5,405 nt of DNA from Acidobacteriota bacterium (lineage in GTDB: Bacteria > Acidobacteriota > Vicinamibacteria > Vicinamibacterales > UBA8438). The DNA lies in contig WTGR01000258.1 of the NCBI GenBank assembly GCA_011523485.1, positions 1 to 5,405 on the forward strand, read 5' to 3'. This document shows positions 1 through 5,405 of this stretch, piece after piece; position 1 is the stretch's first letter, and each line of letters starts with the position of its first letter. The position numbers and the translations under genes were made by a program. A model generated the notes under the pieces. It saw only the letters and a list, made by a program, of their open reading frames with translations, did not search any database and was not told the origin of the DNA.

Positions 1-635
1 GGCCAGTCGCGCTGGCGCCCCACCAGCACCGCCACGTGCCCGAGCAACCCGTGCGCCTCGCGAAAGAAGACGAAGCGGGCATACTCGGCCTCGGCCAGCG
101 GGACAGGTCCCTCGCTGACCTGCGTGACGCGCACGTCCACGCTGCGGGCCATCTCCTCGATCTGCGCGCTCGCCACCGACAGCGTCGCCCCGCCGGCGAT
201 GCGATCGCGCAACGGCACGGAGTCCTGGGCATCGGCCGCCACGCTCACCACCGCCGGCAGCAGGCGTCCGAGGCGCGCCAGCGCAAGCCCTCCGGTCTCG
301 ACGGTGGTCGCGGTCCGCACGTCCCGCGGGTCGATCGAGAACCGGCCCTTGGCCATCGCCAGGTGCAGAATCTGCTCGGGGCCCTCGCCGTTCAGCGAGA
401 GGCTCATGCCGCGAACCCCTTCCATGGCGGCGGCGGGAACGAGCCCCATCGATGTGGCGCGATGGCGCGTGACCACGAGGCGCAACTGCCCCTCCCCGCG
501 CAGCGTCTCGAGCGCCGCGTCGGTCAACCCATCGACCGAGGCGATCAGCGCGGCGTGCTCACCCGCCGCCGTGATGTACACCGACCTGCCCTGCCGCAAG
601 TCGAACAGTGCGCGTTCCGAGTCGTACATTCCCAT
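1..635 (-). CDS. ribA: GTP cyclohydrolase II (RibA family) with degenerate RibB-like N-terminal domain; partial, C-terminus beyond left edge
   Basis: GTP cyclohydrolase II hydrolyses GTP to formate, pyrophosphate and 2,5-diamino-6-ribosylamino-4(3H)-pyrimidinone 5'-phosphate, the first step toward riboflavin. Seen: 211 residues, open to the window edge. From about residue 165 the sequence matches the start of the RibA core: VDVRVTQVSEGPVPL, then FFREAHGLLGHVAVLVG, which corresponds to the 'GHDHVALV' strand of E. coli RibA. The zinc-binding Cys motif and catalytic residues lie outside the window. Residues 8-60 resemble DHBP synthase (RibB), with ALFDLRQGRSVYI and then ALIASVDGLTD. The acidic DDEDRENEGD substrate/metal loop of RibB is absent, so this domain is probably inactive. 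The frame is closed by TGA at 641-639, so translation begins at ATG 635 or ATG 629; neither has a clear Shine-Dalgarno. It is divergent from the reductase gene at 684. The family is near certain from the core start. Whether it serves riboflavin or a special pathway is open. Confidence 0.85.
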   Translation of the reverse strand, partial: MGMYDSERALFDLRQGRSVYITAAGEHAALIASVDGLTDAALETLRGEGQLRLVVTRHRATSMGLVPAAAMEGVRGMSLSLNGEGPEQILHLAMAKGRFSIDPRDVRTATTVETGGLALARLGRLLPAVVSVAADAQDSVPLRDRIAGGATLSVASAQIEEMARSVDVRVTQVSEGPVPLAEAEYARFVFFREAHGLLGHVAVLVGRQRDW

Positions 636-683
636 GCGTCACAGTCGTTACGGTGGTCTACTCTGCTGTTACTCTAACAGCCC
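636..683. promoter_or_regulatory. Divergent intergenic promoter region between the ribA-like and ribD_C-like genes
   Basis: These 48 bases separate two start codons that point away from each other. By eye the stretch at 641-680 is about half A+T, against roughly 30% elsewhere, as expected for a promoter in a GC-rich genome. GTTAC occurs twice (647-651 and 668-672). I cannot assign convincing -35/-10 hexamers on either strand. The space is too short for an FMN riboswitch, so any control of these two riboflavin-type genes from here would have to act at the DNA level or through short leaders. Confidence 0.6.
665..681. promoter_or_regulatory. Perfect 7+3+7 inverted repeat, candidate operator
   Basis: The sequence GCTGTTA-CTC-TAACAGC is a perfect 7-base inverted repeat with a 3-base spacer. 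It ends two bases before the proposed TTG start at 684 and lies in the only AT-rich gap in the window. The size and symmetry suit a dimeric repressor site. It could instead form a small hairpin at the 5' end of the plus-strand transcript. No run of T follows, so it is not a classical terminator. The function is inferred from position and symmetry only. Confidence 0.45.
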
Positions 684-1649
684 TTGGCAAGCCGTCCGCC
701 CGAACCGACGCGCGCCGCCGCCGCCAACGAGGGTACGCGGCTCGGCGAGCAAGCTGCCTGGAGCCTGGTGCGCACCCTCCGTCCAGGCGCCCGCACCCTC
801 GTGCAAGTGCATGATTCCAGAACGGATGTGTCGCTGCAAGTGTATCCCTCCGGCGCTTGGGACACACCGGCGCGGTTGACCGAAGAGGCGCGCCAGGTCC
901 TGGACTTGTTCCTCCCGCTCCAACTGCAGTCCGACCTCGTCATCGCCCAGGCCGGGCAGAGCCTCGACGGCCGCATCGCCACCGACAGCGGACATTCGCA
1001 CTACGTCACCGGCCCGCGGGACATACTACGCCTCCATCGCCTGCGTGCGCTCGTCGACGCCGTGATCGTGGGGGCCGGAACCATCGCGGCCGACGATCCG
1101 AGGCTGACCGTGCGGGAAGCCGAGGGCGACAACCCGGTACGAGTCGTCATCGACCCGAACGGCCGGCTCGACCGGTCGCGGCGCATCTTTCGCGACGGCG
1201 CGGCCCCGACGGTGGTGATCCGGCGCCGCCGAGACGAGGATCCGGGGCGACGCCCCCCGGAGCGAGGGGAACCCGCCCGCACGAGCCTCACAGCGGACTG
1301 CGACACGGTCCTCGACCTGCCCGCCGGTCCCTACGGAACCATCGACCCGCACGACGTGCTGGCGGCGCTTCGGGACCGCGGCTGCCGCCGCTTCCTGATC
1401 GAGGGCGGCGGGGTCACCGTGTCGAGATTCCTGGATGCCGGCGCGGTGGACCGGCTGCACGTCGCGGTCGCGCCCCTGCTCATCGGATCGGGCCGGCCGG
1501 CCTTCACCCTGGCGCCGATCGCGACCCTGGAGCAGGCGATCCGCCCCGCGTGCAGGGTGTTCCGTCTGGGCGAAGACGTCCTCTTCGACCTCGATCTGCG
1601 CGCGCCGGTCAGGCCGGCAACGCCAGCAGATCCAGGTGGCCGACCGTGA
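684..1649 (+). CDS. RibD C-terminal-type pyrimidine reductase, stand-alone (no deaminase domain)
   Basis: RibD_C proteins are NADPH-dependent, dihydrofolate-reductase-fold enzymes. They reduce the ribose side chain of 5-amino-6-(ribosylamino)uracil phosphate, or of the diamino analogue, to ribitol. Seen in the 321 residues: SLDGRIA at 93-99, RALVDAVIVGAGT at 121-133, DDPRLTVR at 137-144, PVRVVID at 151-157, LIEGGG at 238-243, and DRLHVAVAPLLIGSG at 256-270. All are hallmarks of the domain. The zinc deaminase domain of bifunctional RibD is missing, replaced by about 80 N-terminal residues of unknown role (EQAAWSLVRTLR at 22-33). An Arg/Pro/Glu-rich insert lies at 180-200. An in-frame TAA at 675-677 limits the start. 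TTG 684 is the first possible start but has no Shine-Dalgarno. GTG 768, preceded by GGAG, is an alternative that would remove 28 residues. The gene is divergent from the GTP cyclohydrolase II gene, which makes the enzyme preceding it in the riboflavin pathway. Its 3' end overlaps the convergent methyltransferase gene by 41 bases. Confidence 0.85.
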   Translation: MASRPPEPTRAAAANEGTRLGEQAAWSLVRTLRPGARTLVQVHDSRTDVSLQVYPSGAWDTPARLTEEARQVLDLFLPLQLQSDLVIAQAGQSLDGRIATDSGHSHYVTGPRDILRLHRLRALVDAVIVGAGTIAADDPRLTVREAEGDNPVRVVIDPNGRLDRSRRIFRDGAAPTVVIRRRRDEDPGRRPPERGEPARTSLTADCDTVLDLPAGPYGTIDPHDVLAALRDRGCRRFLIEGGGVTVSRFLDAGAVDRLHVAVAPLLIGSGRPAFTLAPIATLEQAIRPACRVFRLGEDVLFDLDLRAPVRPATPADPGGRP

Positions 1650-2454
1650 GCCCGAAACGACGGCTCTCGATCGTCGCTCGCCGGCGTTCCGCCCAGGCCC
1701 GTACGCGCGCGGCGCCGTCACGGTCCGCACCGTCGCCGGGCACGTCCCCGAGCTCGTCCGCCGCCGCGGACTCCCAGCCGTCCACGAGCGCCTCCGCCAG
1801 CGCCGCGTCGTCCGGTCCGAGCCGCCACGGGCTCTGCAACAGCCAGGCGCGGTAGCCCGCTTCGCGGAACAGGGTTTCCGCCATCAGACCGGCCATCGGA
1901 CCGAGCGCCGGGCCGAGCCCCTTGTCCCGCCGCTGATGGGAGTTCACCGCCCGCCGGACGAGTGCGTCGTCCGGATCGGCCGCCGGCCGCCGGCCGTCCG
2001 CCGCCGTCCACCGAATCGTCCCATCGTAGGTCAGGGCGAACAGCGCCGCGCAACGGGCGTCACGGCAGGCTTCGGCCAGCCCGCGCAGCCAGTCTCTGGA
2101 CACCAGATCGAGGAGCGCCGAGCCGGTCGCCAGGTCGACGTCCGAGTCGCGGATCGCCTCGAGTCCGGCGTCGGCCAGATCGCCCACGAAGCGCTTCACC
2201 TCCACCCCGTCCGGCGCCGTCGCGCGCGCGAGCAGGTCCCCATCGCGGTCGACCAGCGTCCAGCGCCCCGCTCCCGGCAGCCGCGGGGCGAGGTACCGCA
2301 GATTCGAGCCGGTGCCGCTGCCCAGGTCGACGACGCGCGTCCAGCCTCCCGCGCGCCAGGCCGGCGCCAGGAGGGACATCGCGGCGGCCGACCGCGACCG
2401 GTGGTCGACCGGCTCGCGCAGCGCGAGCCACGCCGGATCGAACGTCTCGCTCAT
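1609..2454 (-). CDS. Class I SAM-dependent methyltransferase
   Basis: This is a predicted S-adenosylmethionine-dependent methyltransferase of 281 residues; the substrate is unknown. Seen: motif I VVDLGSGTGSN at 41-51, the end of strand 2 with an acidic residue (WTLVDRD, 65-71) to bind the SAM ribose, GDLAD at 91-95 as the probable adenine-contacting segment, then GSALLDLVS at 111-119 in the motif IV region. The C-terminal half (PWRLGPDDAALAEALVDGW, 209-227) carries Trp and may form the substrate-binding part. The ATG start at 2454 overlaps the stop of the upstream FAH gene as ATGA (2454-2451), so translation is probably coupled; only a weak AGGA lies further upstream. The frame stays open further 5', to 2826, but that part lies antisense-like inside the FAH gene and shows no methyltransferase features. 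It is the last gene of the minus-strand operon and converges on the reductase gene. A small-molecule target is likely from context, but this is inference. Confidence 0.85.
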   Translation of the reverse strand: MSETFDPAWLALREPVDHRSRSAAAMSLLAPAWRAGGWTRVVDLGSGTGSNLRYLAPRLPGAGRWTLVDRDGDLLARATAPDGVEVKRFVGDLADAGLEAIRDSDVDLATGSALLDLVSRDWLRGLAEACRDARCAALFALTYDGTIRWTAADGRRPAADPDDALVRRAVNSHQRRDKGLGPALGPMAGLMAETLFREAGYRAWLLQSPWRLGPDDAALAEALVDGWESAAADELGDVPGDGADRDGAARVRAWAERRRATIESRRFGLTVGHLDLLALPA

Positions 2455-3230
2455 ACCGCGGGCGAGTCCTCGTAGGTGTTCGTCAGCTCGCCGACGCCGT
2501 CGATGCTGACCGTCACGACGTCGCCGTCCCGCAGCGAGCCGACACCGACGGACGTGCCGCACGCGATGACGTCGCCCGGTTCCAGGGTCAGGTCGAACGA
2601 CAGCCGGCTGATCAGATCCGCCGGACTGAAGACCATGTCCGTAACCGGATAGTTCTGGCGCTCCTGGCCGTTGACCTCGGTTCGCACCCGCAGCGCCGAC
2701 GGATCGAGGCCCGTCGCCACCGCAGGACCGAGGACCCCGAACGTGTCGGCGGCCTTCGACCGCGTCCACTGCGGAAAGCTCGGATCCTTCTTCAGCAACC
2801 CGATCGCCGTCACGTCGTTGACGCACGTGCAGCCGAACAGCGCCTCCAGCGCCTCGGCCGGCGCCGCGTTGCGGCAGGTCCGGCCGATCACGAGGCCGAG
2901 CTCGCCTTCGAAGATGATCTTGCCGCCGTAACCCCGCGGGCGCCGGATCGGCTGCCCGGGCCCGTTCAGCGACGTGTTTGCCTTGATGAAGTAGAGCGGC
3001 TCGGCCGGCACGCTGCCGCCCATCTTCTCGATCAGGGCGTGGAAGTTGTTGGCGAGGCCGACGATCTTGCCCGGCGCGACCGGGGCCAGCAGCTCGACCG
3101 CGGCGCGGGGAATACCGGCGCCGGCCGGTGCGTGGCGGCCGAACGGGTCGCCCTCGTGCGGCGTGACGACCCCGTCCTCGAGCGTCCCGTATCCGGTGCC
3201 GCCGTCGTGCAGAAACCGTACCCAGTGCAT
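2451..3230 (-). CDS. Fumarylacetoacetate hydrolase (FAH) family protein
   Basis: FAH-fold enzymes use a divalent metal to cleave or decarboxylate C-C bonds, or isomerise, in 2-oxo/1,3-dicarbonyl acids. Seen in 259 residues: the metal-binding FEGELGLVIG with E108 and E110, the third ligand D139 in VNDVTA, QWTRSKAADTFGVLGPA at 154-170, and the C-terminal signature LEPGDVIACGTSVGVG (216-231) followed by GELTNTYED. The length fits single-domain members (FAHD1/YcgM type, HpcE half). The lid segment that usually reads NYxxHxxE is ANNFHALIEKMG (60-71) here, so the His/Glu pair (H63, E68) appears displaced and the substrate may differ from oxaloacetate or acylpyruvates. The ATG at 3230 has a strong GAGGTG site at 3239-3234, which overlaps the stop of the glycosyltransferase gene 7 bases upstream. 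The stop overlaps the methyltransferase start by 4 bases. The fold is certain; the reaction is unknown. Confidence 0.88.
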   Translation of the reverse strand: MHWVRFLHDGGTGYGTLEDGVVTPHEGDPFGRHAPAGAGIPRAAVELLAPVAPGKIVGLANNFHALIEKMGGSVPAEPLYFIKANTSLNGPGQPIRRPRGYGGKIIFEGELGLVIGRTCRNAAPAEALEALFGCTCVNDVTAIGLLKKDPSFPQWTRSKAADTFGVLGPAVATGLDPSALRVRTEVNGQERQNYPVTDMVFSPADLISRLSFDLTLEPGDVIACGTSVGVGSLRDGDVVTVSIDGVGELTNTYEDSPAV

Positions 3231-3237
3231 CGTCACC

Positions 3238-4410
3238 TCATGTCCTCGTCCCGTCCCCGTCGTCGTGCGCCGGCGCCGCCGGCCTGCTTCGCGAACCGGT
3301 CGCGTCGGGCGCCAGCGCCAGAAGCTGCGTCTCGAACGTCCGTGCCGCCGCCGTCCAATCGGGCAGCGCCGACGCGTGGCGGCGAGCCCCCGCCGCGAGC
3401 CCGGCCCGGCGGGCCGCACCGGGGCCCGGCGCCTTCCCGGCCGCCGTTGCCGTCGGCGCCTCCTCCGCGTCCAGCAGCGAGCCGAGCGCCGACGCCAGCG
3501 CCGCGTCGTCGCCCGGCGGCACCAGCAGCGCGGCGTCCCCCGGCAGCGTATGGGGGATCGCGCCGCCGGTCGTGCTCACCACCGGCAGCCCGCGGACCAG
3601 CGCTTCGGTCAGCACCATGCCGTAGCCCTCGTAGTGCGACGCGAGAACGAAGAGCGAGCTGGCGGCGTAGATGCGGTCCAGGGCCGCGCGCTCGCATTCT
3701 CCGGCGAAGCGGACGCGCCCGGCAAGCCCGCGCTCCTCCGCCAGCGCCCGCACCCGCCGCGCGTGGTCGGGCGCCCGGTCCAGACTCCCGGCACAGACGC
3801 ATCGCCACGACAGATCGCGGAGCCGCGCGAGAGCCCGCACCAGCACGTCGTGTCCCTTGCGCGGGACCACCGACGCCACCGAGAGCAACTGCGGCGGCTC
3901 GCCCGGCGCCGGTCCGGCCGCGGGCGGCGCCGGATCCGTCCCCGGCGGCGCGACGCGCACCCGGGCCGCGTCCACCGCGAAGCGCCCGAGACCGCGCGCC
4001 GTGAAGCTGCTGGTCACGATCACGCCGGCCACCGCGGCCAGGCTGCGCCGTTCCCGGTCCCGCAGACGCCTGCGCACCGCCGCGGGAAGGCCCGTCTCGT
4101 CGGAGAGCGGATGGTGCACCAGGGCCAGGATCCGCAGCCGCTCCCGGTGCGCGACGACCGGCTCGGGCAGACCGCCGAGAGCCAGTCCGTCGATCAGCAC
4201 CCGCGAGCCGTCGTCGAGCCCCGCCAGCACGCGGGAGAGGCTCGCGCCCGCCGCGGCGTCGGCGTCGGGAAACGTCCCCTGCAGGCCGTGCACGTCCACG
4301 CGCCAGCCGCGGCGGCGCAGCCCTTCCGCCATCCGGGCGTCGTAGATGTAGCCGCCGGTCTGCTGGTCGAGCGCCCCGGGGACGACCAGATGCAGCCGGC
4401 GTGCGCTCAC
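3238..4410 (-). CDS. GT4-family glycosyltransferase
   Basis: This is a GT-B fold, retaining glycosyltransferase of 390 residues that should transfer a sugar from a nucleotide-sugar; donor and acceptor cannot be read from sequence. Seen: an N-terminal acceptor-side Rossmann domain ([19 protein letters not shown], 6-24), the interdomain segment [12 protein letters not shown] (130-141), and the donor domain opening with [20 protein letters not shown] (175-194), which holds the RKG phosphate-contact motif at 184-186. The GT4 EX7E motif is E261-E269 in [20 protein letters not shown], followed by [23 protein letters not shown]. No signal peptide or membrane segment is visible, so it should be cytoplasmic. 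The last 20 residues are a low-complexity polar tail. The start is GTG 4410, overlapping the stop of the PTPS-like gene as GTGA, with GAGGGG upstream. Its place between a pterin-synthase-like gene and tailoring genes suggests a small-molecule acceptor rather than a surface polysaccharide; this is inference. Confidence 0.9.
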   Translation of the reverse strand: MSARRLHLVVPGALDQQTGGYIYDARMAEGLRRRGWRVDVHGLQGTFPDADAAAGASLSRVLAGLDDGSRVLIDGLALGGLPEPVVAHRERLRILALVHHPLSDETGLPAAVRRRLRDRERRSLAAVAGVIVTSSFTARGLGRFAVDAARVRVAPPGTDPAPPAAGPAPGEPPQLLSVASVVPRKGHDVLVRALARLRDLSWRCVCAGSLDRAPDHARRVRALAEERGLAGRVRFAGECERAALDRIYAASSLFVLASHYEGYGMVLTEALVRGLPVVSTTGGAIPHTLPGDAALLVPPGDDAALASALGSLLDAEEAPTATAAGKAPGPGAARRAGLAAGARRHASALPDWTAAARTFETQLLALAPDATGSRSRPAAPAHDDGDGTRT

Positions 4411-4805
4411 GGGCGCCCCTCGTAGCGCCCCCAGGCGACGTGGGACTCGTGGAGCGTCACCGCGATGGAGGTCAAGCCGGCGGCGCCCGCGCCGAGCGCT
4501 CCGGACCGCATCGCGGCCGCGAGCCGCTCGAAGATCTCGCGGGCCAGGAACTCGGTCGTGGTGTTGCGGCCGGCGAAGGCCGGCTCGTCGTCGAGGTTGC
4601 GGTAGTTCAGCTCCCCCAGGATTTCCTTCAGGACCGCCCCGGCGCGGCCGATGTCGACCACCATGCCGTCGGCGTCGAGCGCCGGCCGCGCGAACGTCGC
4701 GTCGACGACGTAGGTGGCGCCGTGCAGCTTCTGCGCGGGCCCGAACGCCTCTCCGGTGAAGCTGTGGGCAATCATGAAATGGTCGCGGACGTTGAGGCTG
4801 TACAC
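4407..4805 (-). CDS. Divergent 6-pyruvoyl-tetrahydropterin synthase / QueD-like protein lacking canonical catalytic residues
   Basis: The PTPS/QueD family converts dihydroneopterin triphosphate to 6-pyruvoyl- or 6-carboxy-tetrahydropterin with a zinc (three His) and a Cys/Asp/His triad. Seen in 132 residues, the normal length: IAHSF (H14), KLHGATY (H28), GMVVDIG (47-53), LNYRNLD (66-72), NTTTEFLA (81-88) and [12 protein letters not shown] (119-130). The alignment with E. coli QueD is clear, but Ala30 replaces the second zinc His of HGH, Ala24 stands where the catalytic Cys should be, and LDHHYLN is LNYRNLD, removing the Asp-His pair. The pterin-anchoring Glu appears kept as E120. Altered chemistry or a binding role is therefore likely, and the usual QueD or PTPS label would mislead. 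The start is GTG 4805, with AAGGAG (4821-4816) and GGAG (4813-4810) upstream. It lies 28 bases after the dehydrogenase gene and overlaps the glycosyltransferase start by 4 bases. Confidence 0.85.
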   Translation of the reverse strand: MYSLNVRDHFMIAHSFTGEAFGPAQKLHGATYVVDATFARPALDADGMVVDIGRAGAVLKEILGELNYRNLDDEPAFAGRNTTTEFLAREIFERLAAAMRSGALGAGAAGLTSIAVTLHESHVAWGRYEGRP

Positions 4806-4833
4806 GATGCTCCGTCTCCTTCCGATGCTGCGC

Positions 4834-5405
4834 TCAGATCCCAGCGCCGGGGTCGGCCGGCGGATCCGGGTACCGGATGCGGTGGCAGAGCGTATCCCCC
4901 GGCTGCCGGGCGAGCGCCGCGAGTGCGACCGGGAGTTCGTCGAAGCCGCTCTCCCCGGTCAGCAGCACCTCGAGGCGCGGATCGGCGAGCAGGGTCAGCG
5001 CCAGTTGCAGGCGACGCCCCCGGGACCAGCGCGGCGCGCGGTCCGGCGGCACGTGGCCTACCTGGCTGCTTCTGAGCGTCAGGCGTCGAGCGTGGAATGC
5101 CTCGCCGAGCGGCAGCTCCACCTGCGACGCGCCGTACCAGCTCGCCTCCACGATCGTCGCCTCGTGCCCGGCCGCGGCCAGCGCCGCCTGAAGCCCCGCG
5201 GGCTGCCCGCTGGCATGGATGACGAGGTCGGCGGTCGCGCCGCGCGGCGGCTCCGGGCTGTAGGCGAGGCCGAGGGCAGCCGCGACCCCGGCGCGCGATC
5301 GGTTGGGATCGACCACCGTCACCCGTGCGCCGGGCAGGTCCCGGCACAATGTCGCGGCGAGCAGCCCGACGACGCCGCCGCCGATCACCAGGATCTCGTC
5401 GCCCG
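4834..5405 (-). CDS. Zinc-type (MDR) alcohol dehydrogenase, C-terminal part; 5' end beyond right edge
   Basis: This is a member of the medium-chain dehydrogenase/reductase superfamily, which oxidises alcohols or reduces carbonyls with NAD(P). Only about 189 C-terminal residues are inside the window; the N-terminal GroES-like catalytic domain with the zinc ligands is missing. Seen: [19 protein letters not shown], the Rossmann glycine-rich loop, and [19 protein letters not shown], where the Asp ending strand 2 favours NAD(H) over NADP(H). Then come [20 protein letters not shown], a hydrophobic segment with ASWYG, and [15 protein letters not shown], typical of one zinc-binding alcohol dehydrogenase branch. 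The stop is TGA 4836-4834. The frame is open through 5405 with no start needed inside the window; the GTG at 5388 is an internal Val. It is the most upstream visible gene of the minus-strand operon, 28 bases before the PTPS-like gene, so it plausibly acts on the same intermediate. Confidence 0.85.
   Translation of the reverse strand, partial: GDEILVIGGGVVGLLAATLCRDLPGARVTVVDPNRSRAGVAAALGLAYSPEPPRGATADLVIHASGQPAGLQAALAAAGHEATIVEASWYGASQVELPLGEAFHARRLTLRSSQVGHVPPDRAPRWSRGRRLQLALTLLADPRLEVLLTGESGFDELPVALAALARQPGDTLCHRIRYPDPPADPGAGI

Noticed and set aside
636..683. FMN riboswitch upstream of the rib-type genes
   Set aside because: Only 48 bases separate the two starts, far below the size of the aptamer, and none of its conserved segments are seen.
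36..879. Long plus-strand open frames opposite the GTP cyclohydrolase II gene
   Set aside because: Their translations are Arg/Pro/His-rich with no domain. The minus strand of the same stretch encodes a recognisable RibA-family protein, so these are antisense shadows produced by high GC.
1600..1660. Intrinsic terminator between the convergent reductase and methyltransferase genes
   Set aside because: There are GC-rich self-complementary bits but no stem followed by a T run on either strand, and both strands are coding here.
2455..2826. N-terminal extension of the methyltransferase frame to 2826
   Set aside because: It lies wholly inside the FAH gene in another frame and has no methyltransferase motif. 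ATG 2454, overlapping the FAH stop, is the natural start.
3231..3419. N-terminal extension of the FAH frame to 3419
   Set aside because: The extra 63 residues are Arg-rich and overlap the glycosyltransferase gene. ATG 3230 has a strong GAGGTG site and gives the usual family length.
1962..4425. Very long plus-strand open frames (one of 680 codons) opposite the methyltransferase, FAH and glycosyltransferase genes
   Set aside because: They are low-complexity Arg/Pro/Ala-rich sequence spanning several well-supported minus-strand genes, and they have no domain motifs. Absence of stops is expected at this base composition.
4407..4805. Annotating the PTPS-like gene as queD (queuosine synthesis)
   Set aside because: The catalytic Cys, the Asp-His pair and one zinc His are missing, and no queC, queE or queF is nearby.

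Overview
The window comes from a GC-rich bacterial chromosome (roughly 70% G+C by eye). Third codon positions are nearly all G or C, proteins are rich in Ala and Arg, and genes are densely packed with 4-base start/stop overlaps. Nothing in it fixes the phylum. Alphaproteobacteria, Actinobacteria, Acidobacteria or another high-GC lineage would all fit. I see no mobile element, RNA gene or CRISPR array.

Layout. (1) Positions 1-635, minus strand: the N-terminal 211 residues of a GTP cyclohydrolase II (RibA type), whose core continues beyond the left edge. (2) Positions 636-683: a 48-base divergent intergenic region, clearly AT-richer than its surroundings, carrying a perfect 7+3+7 inverted repeat. 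(3) Positions 684-1649, plus strand: a stand-alone RibD C-terminal (pyrimidine reductase) protein. (4) Positions 1609-5405, minus strand: a five-gene operon read right to left. Its order is a zinc-type alcohol dehydrogenase (5' end cut off), a divergent 6-pyruvoyl-tetrahydropterin synthase/QueD-like protein, a GT4 glycosyltransferase, a fumarylacetoacetate hydrolase (FAH) family protein and a class I SAM methyltransferase. The last gene converges on and overlaps the reductase gene by 41 bases.

How the genes may work together. GTP cyclohydrolase II opens GTP to a ribosylamino-diaminopyrimidinone phosphate. RibD_C enzymes reduce the ribosyl chain of such pyrimidines to ribityl. PTPS-fold proteins act on pterins made from GTP. 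A dehydrogenase, a methyltransferase, a glycosyltransferase and a FAH-type enzyme beside them look like tailoring functions. No deaminase, lumazine synthase or riboflavin synthase is visible here, and the PTPS-like protein lacks the usual catalytic residues. The set therefore looks less like routine riboflavin or queuosine synthesis than a dedicated, probably uncharacterised pathway to a modified (glycosylated and/or methylated) pyrimidine, pterin or flavin-like compound. That reading is inference from gene content. The family assignments themselves are well supported by sequence motifs.
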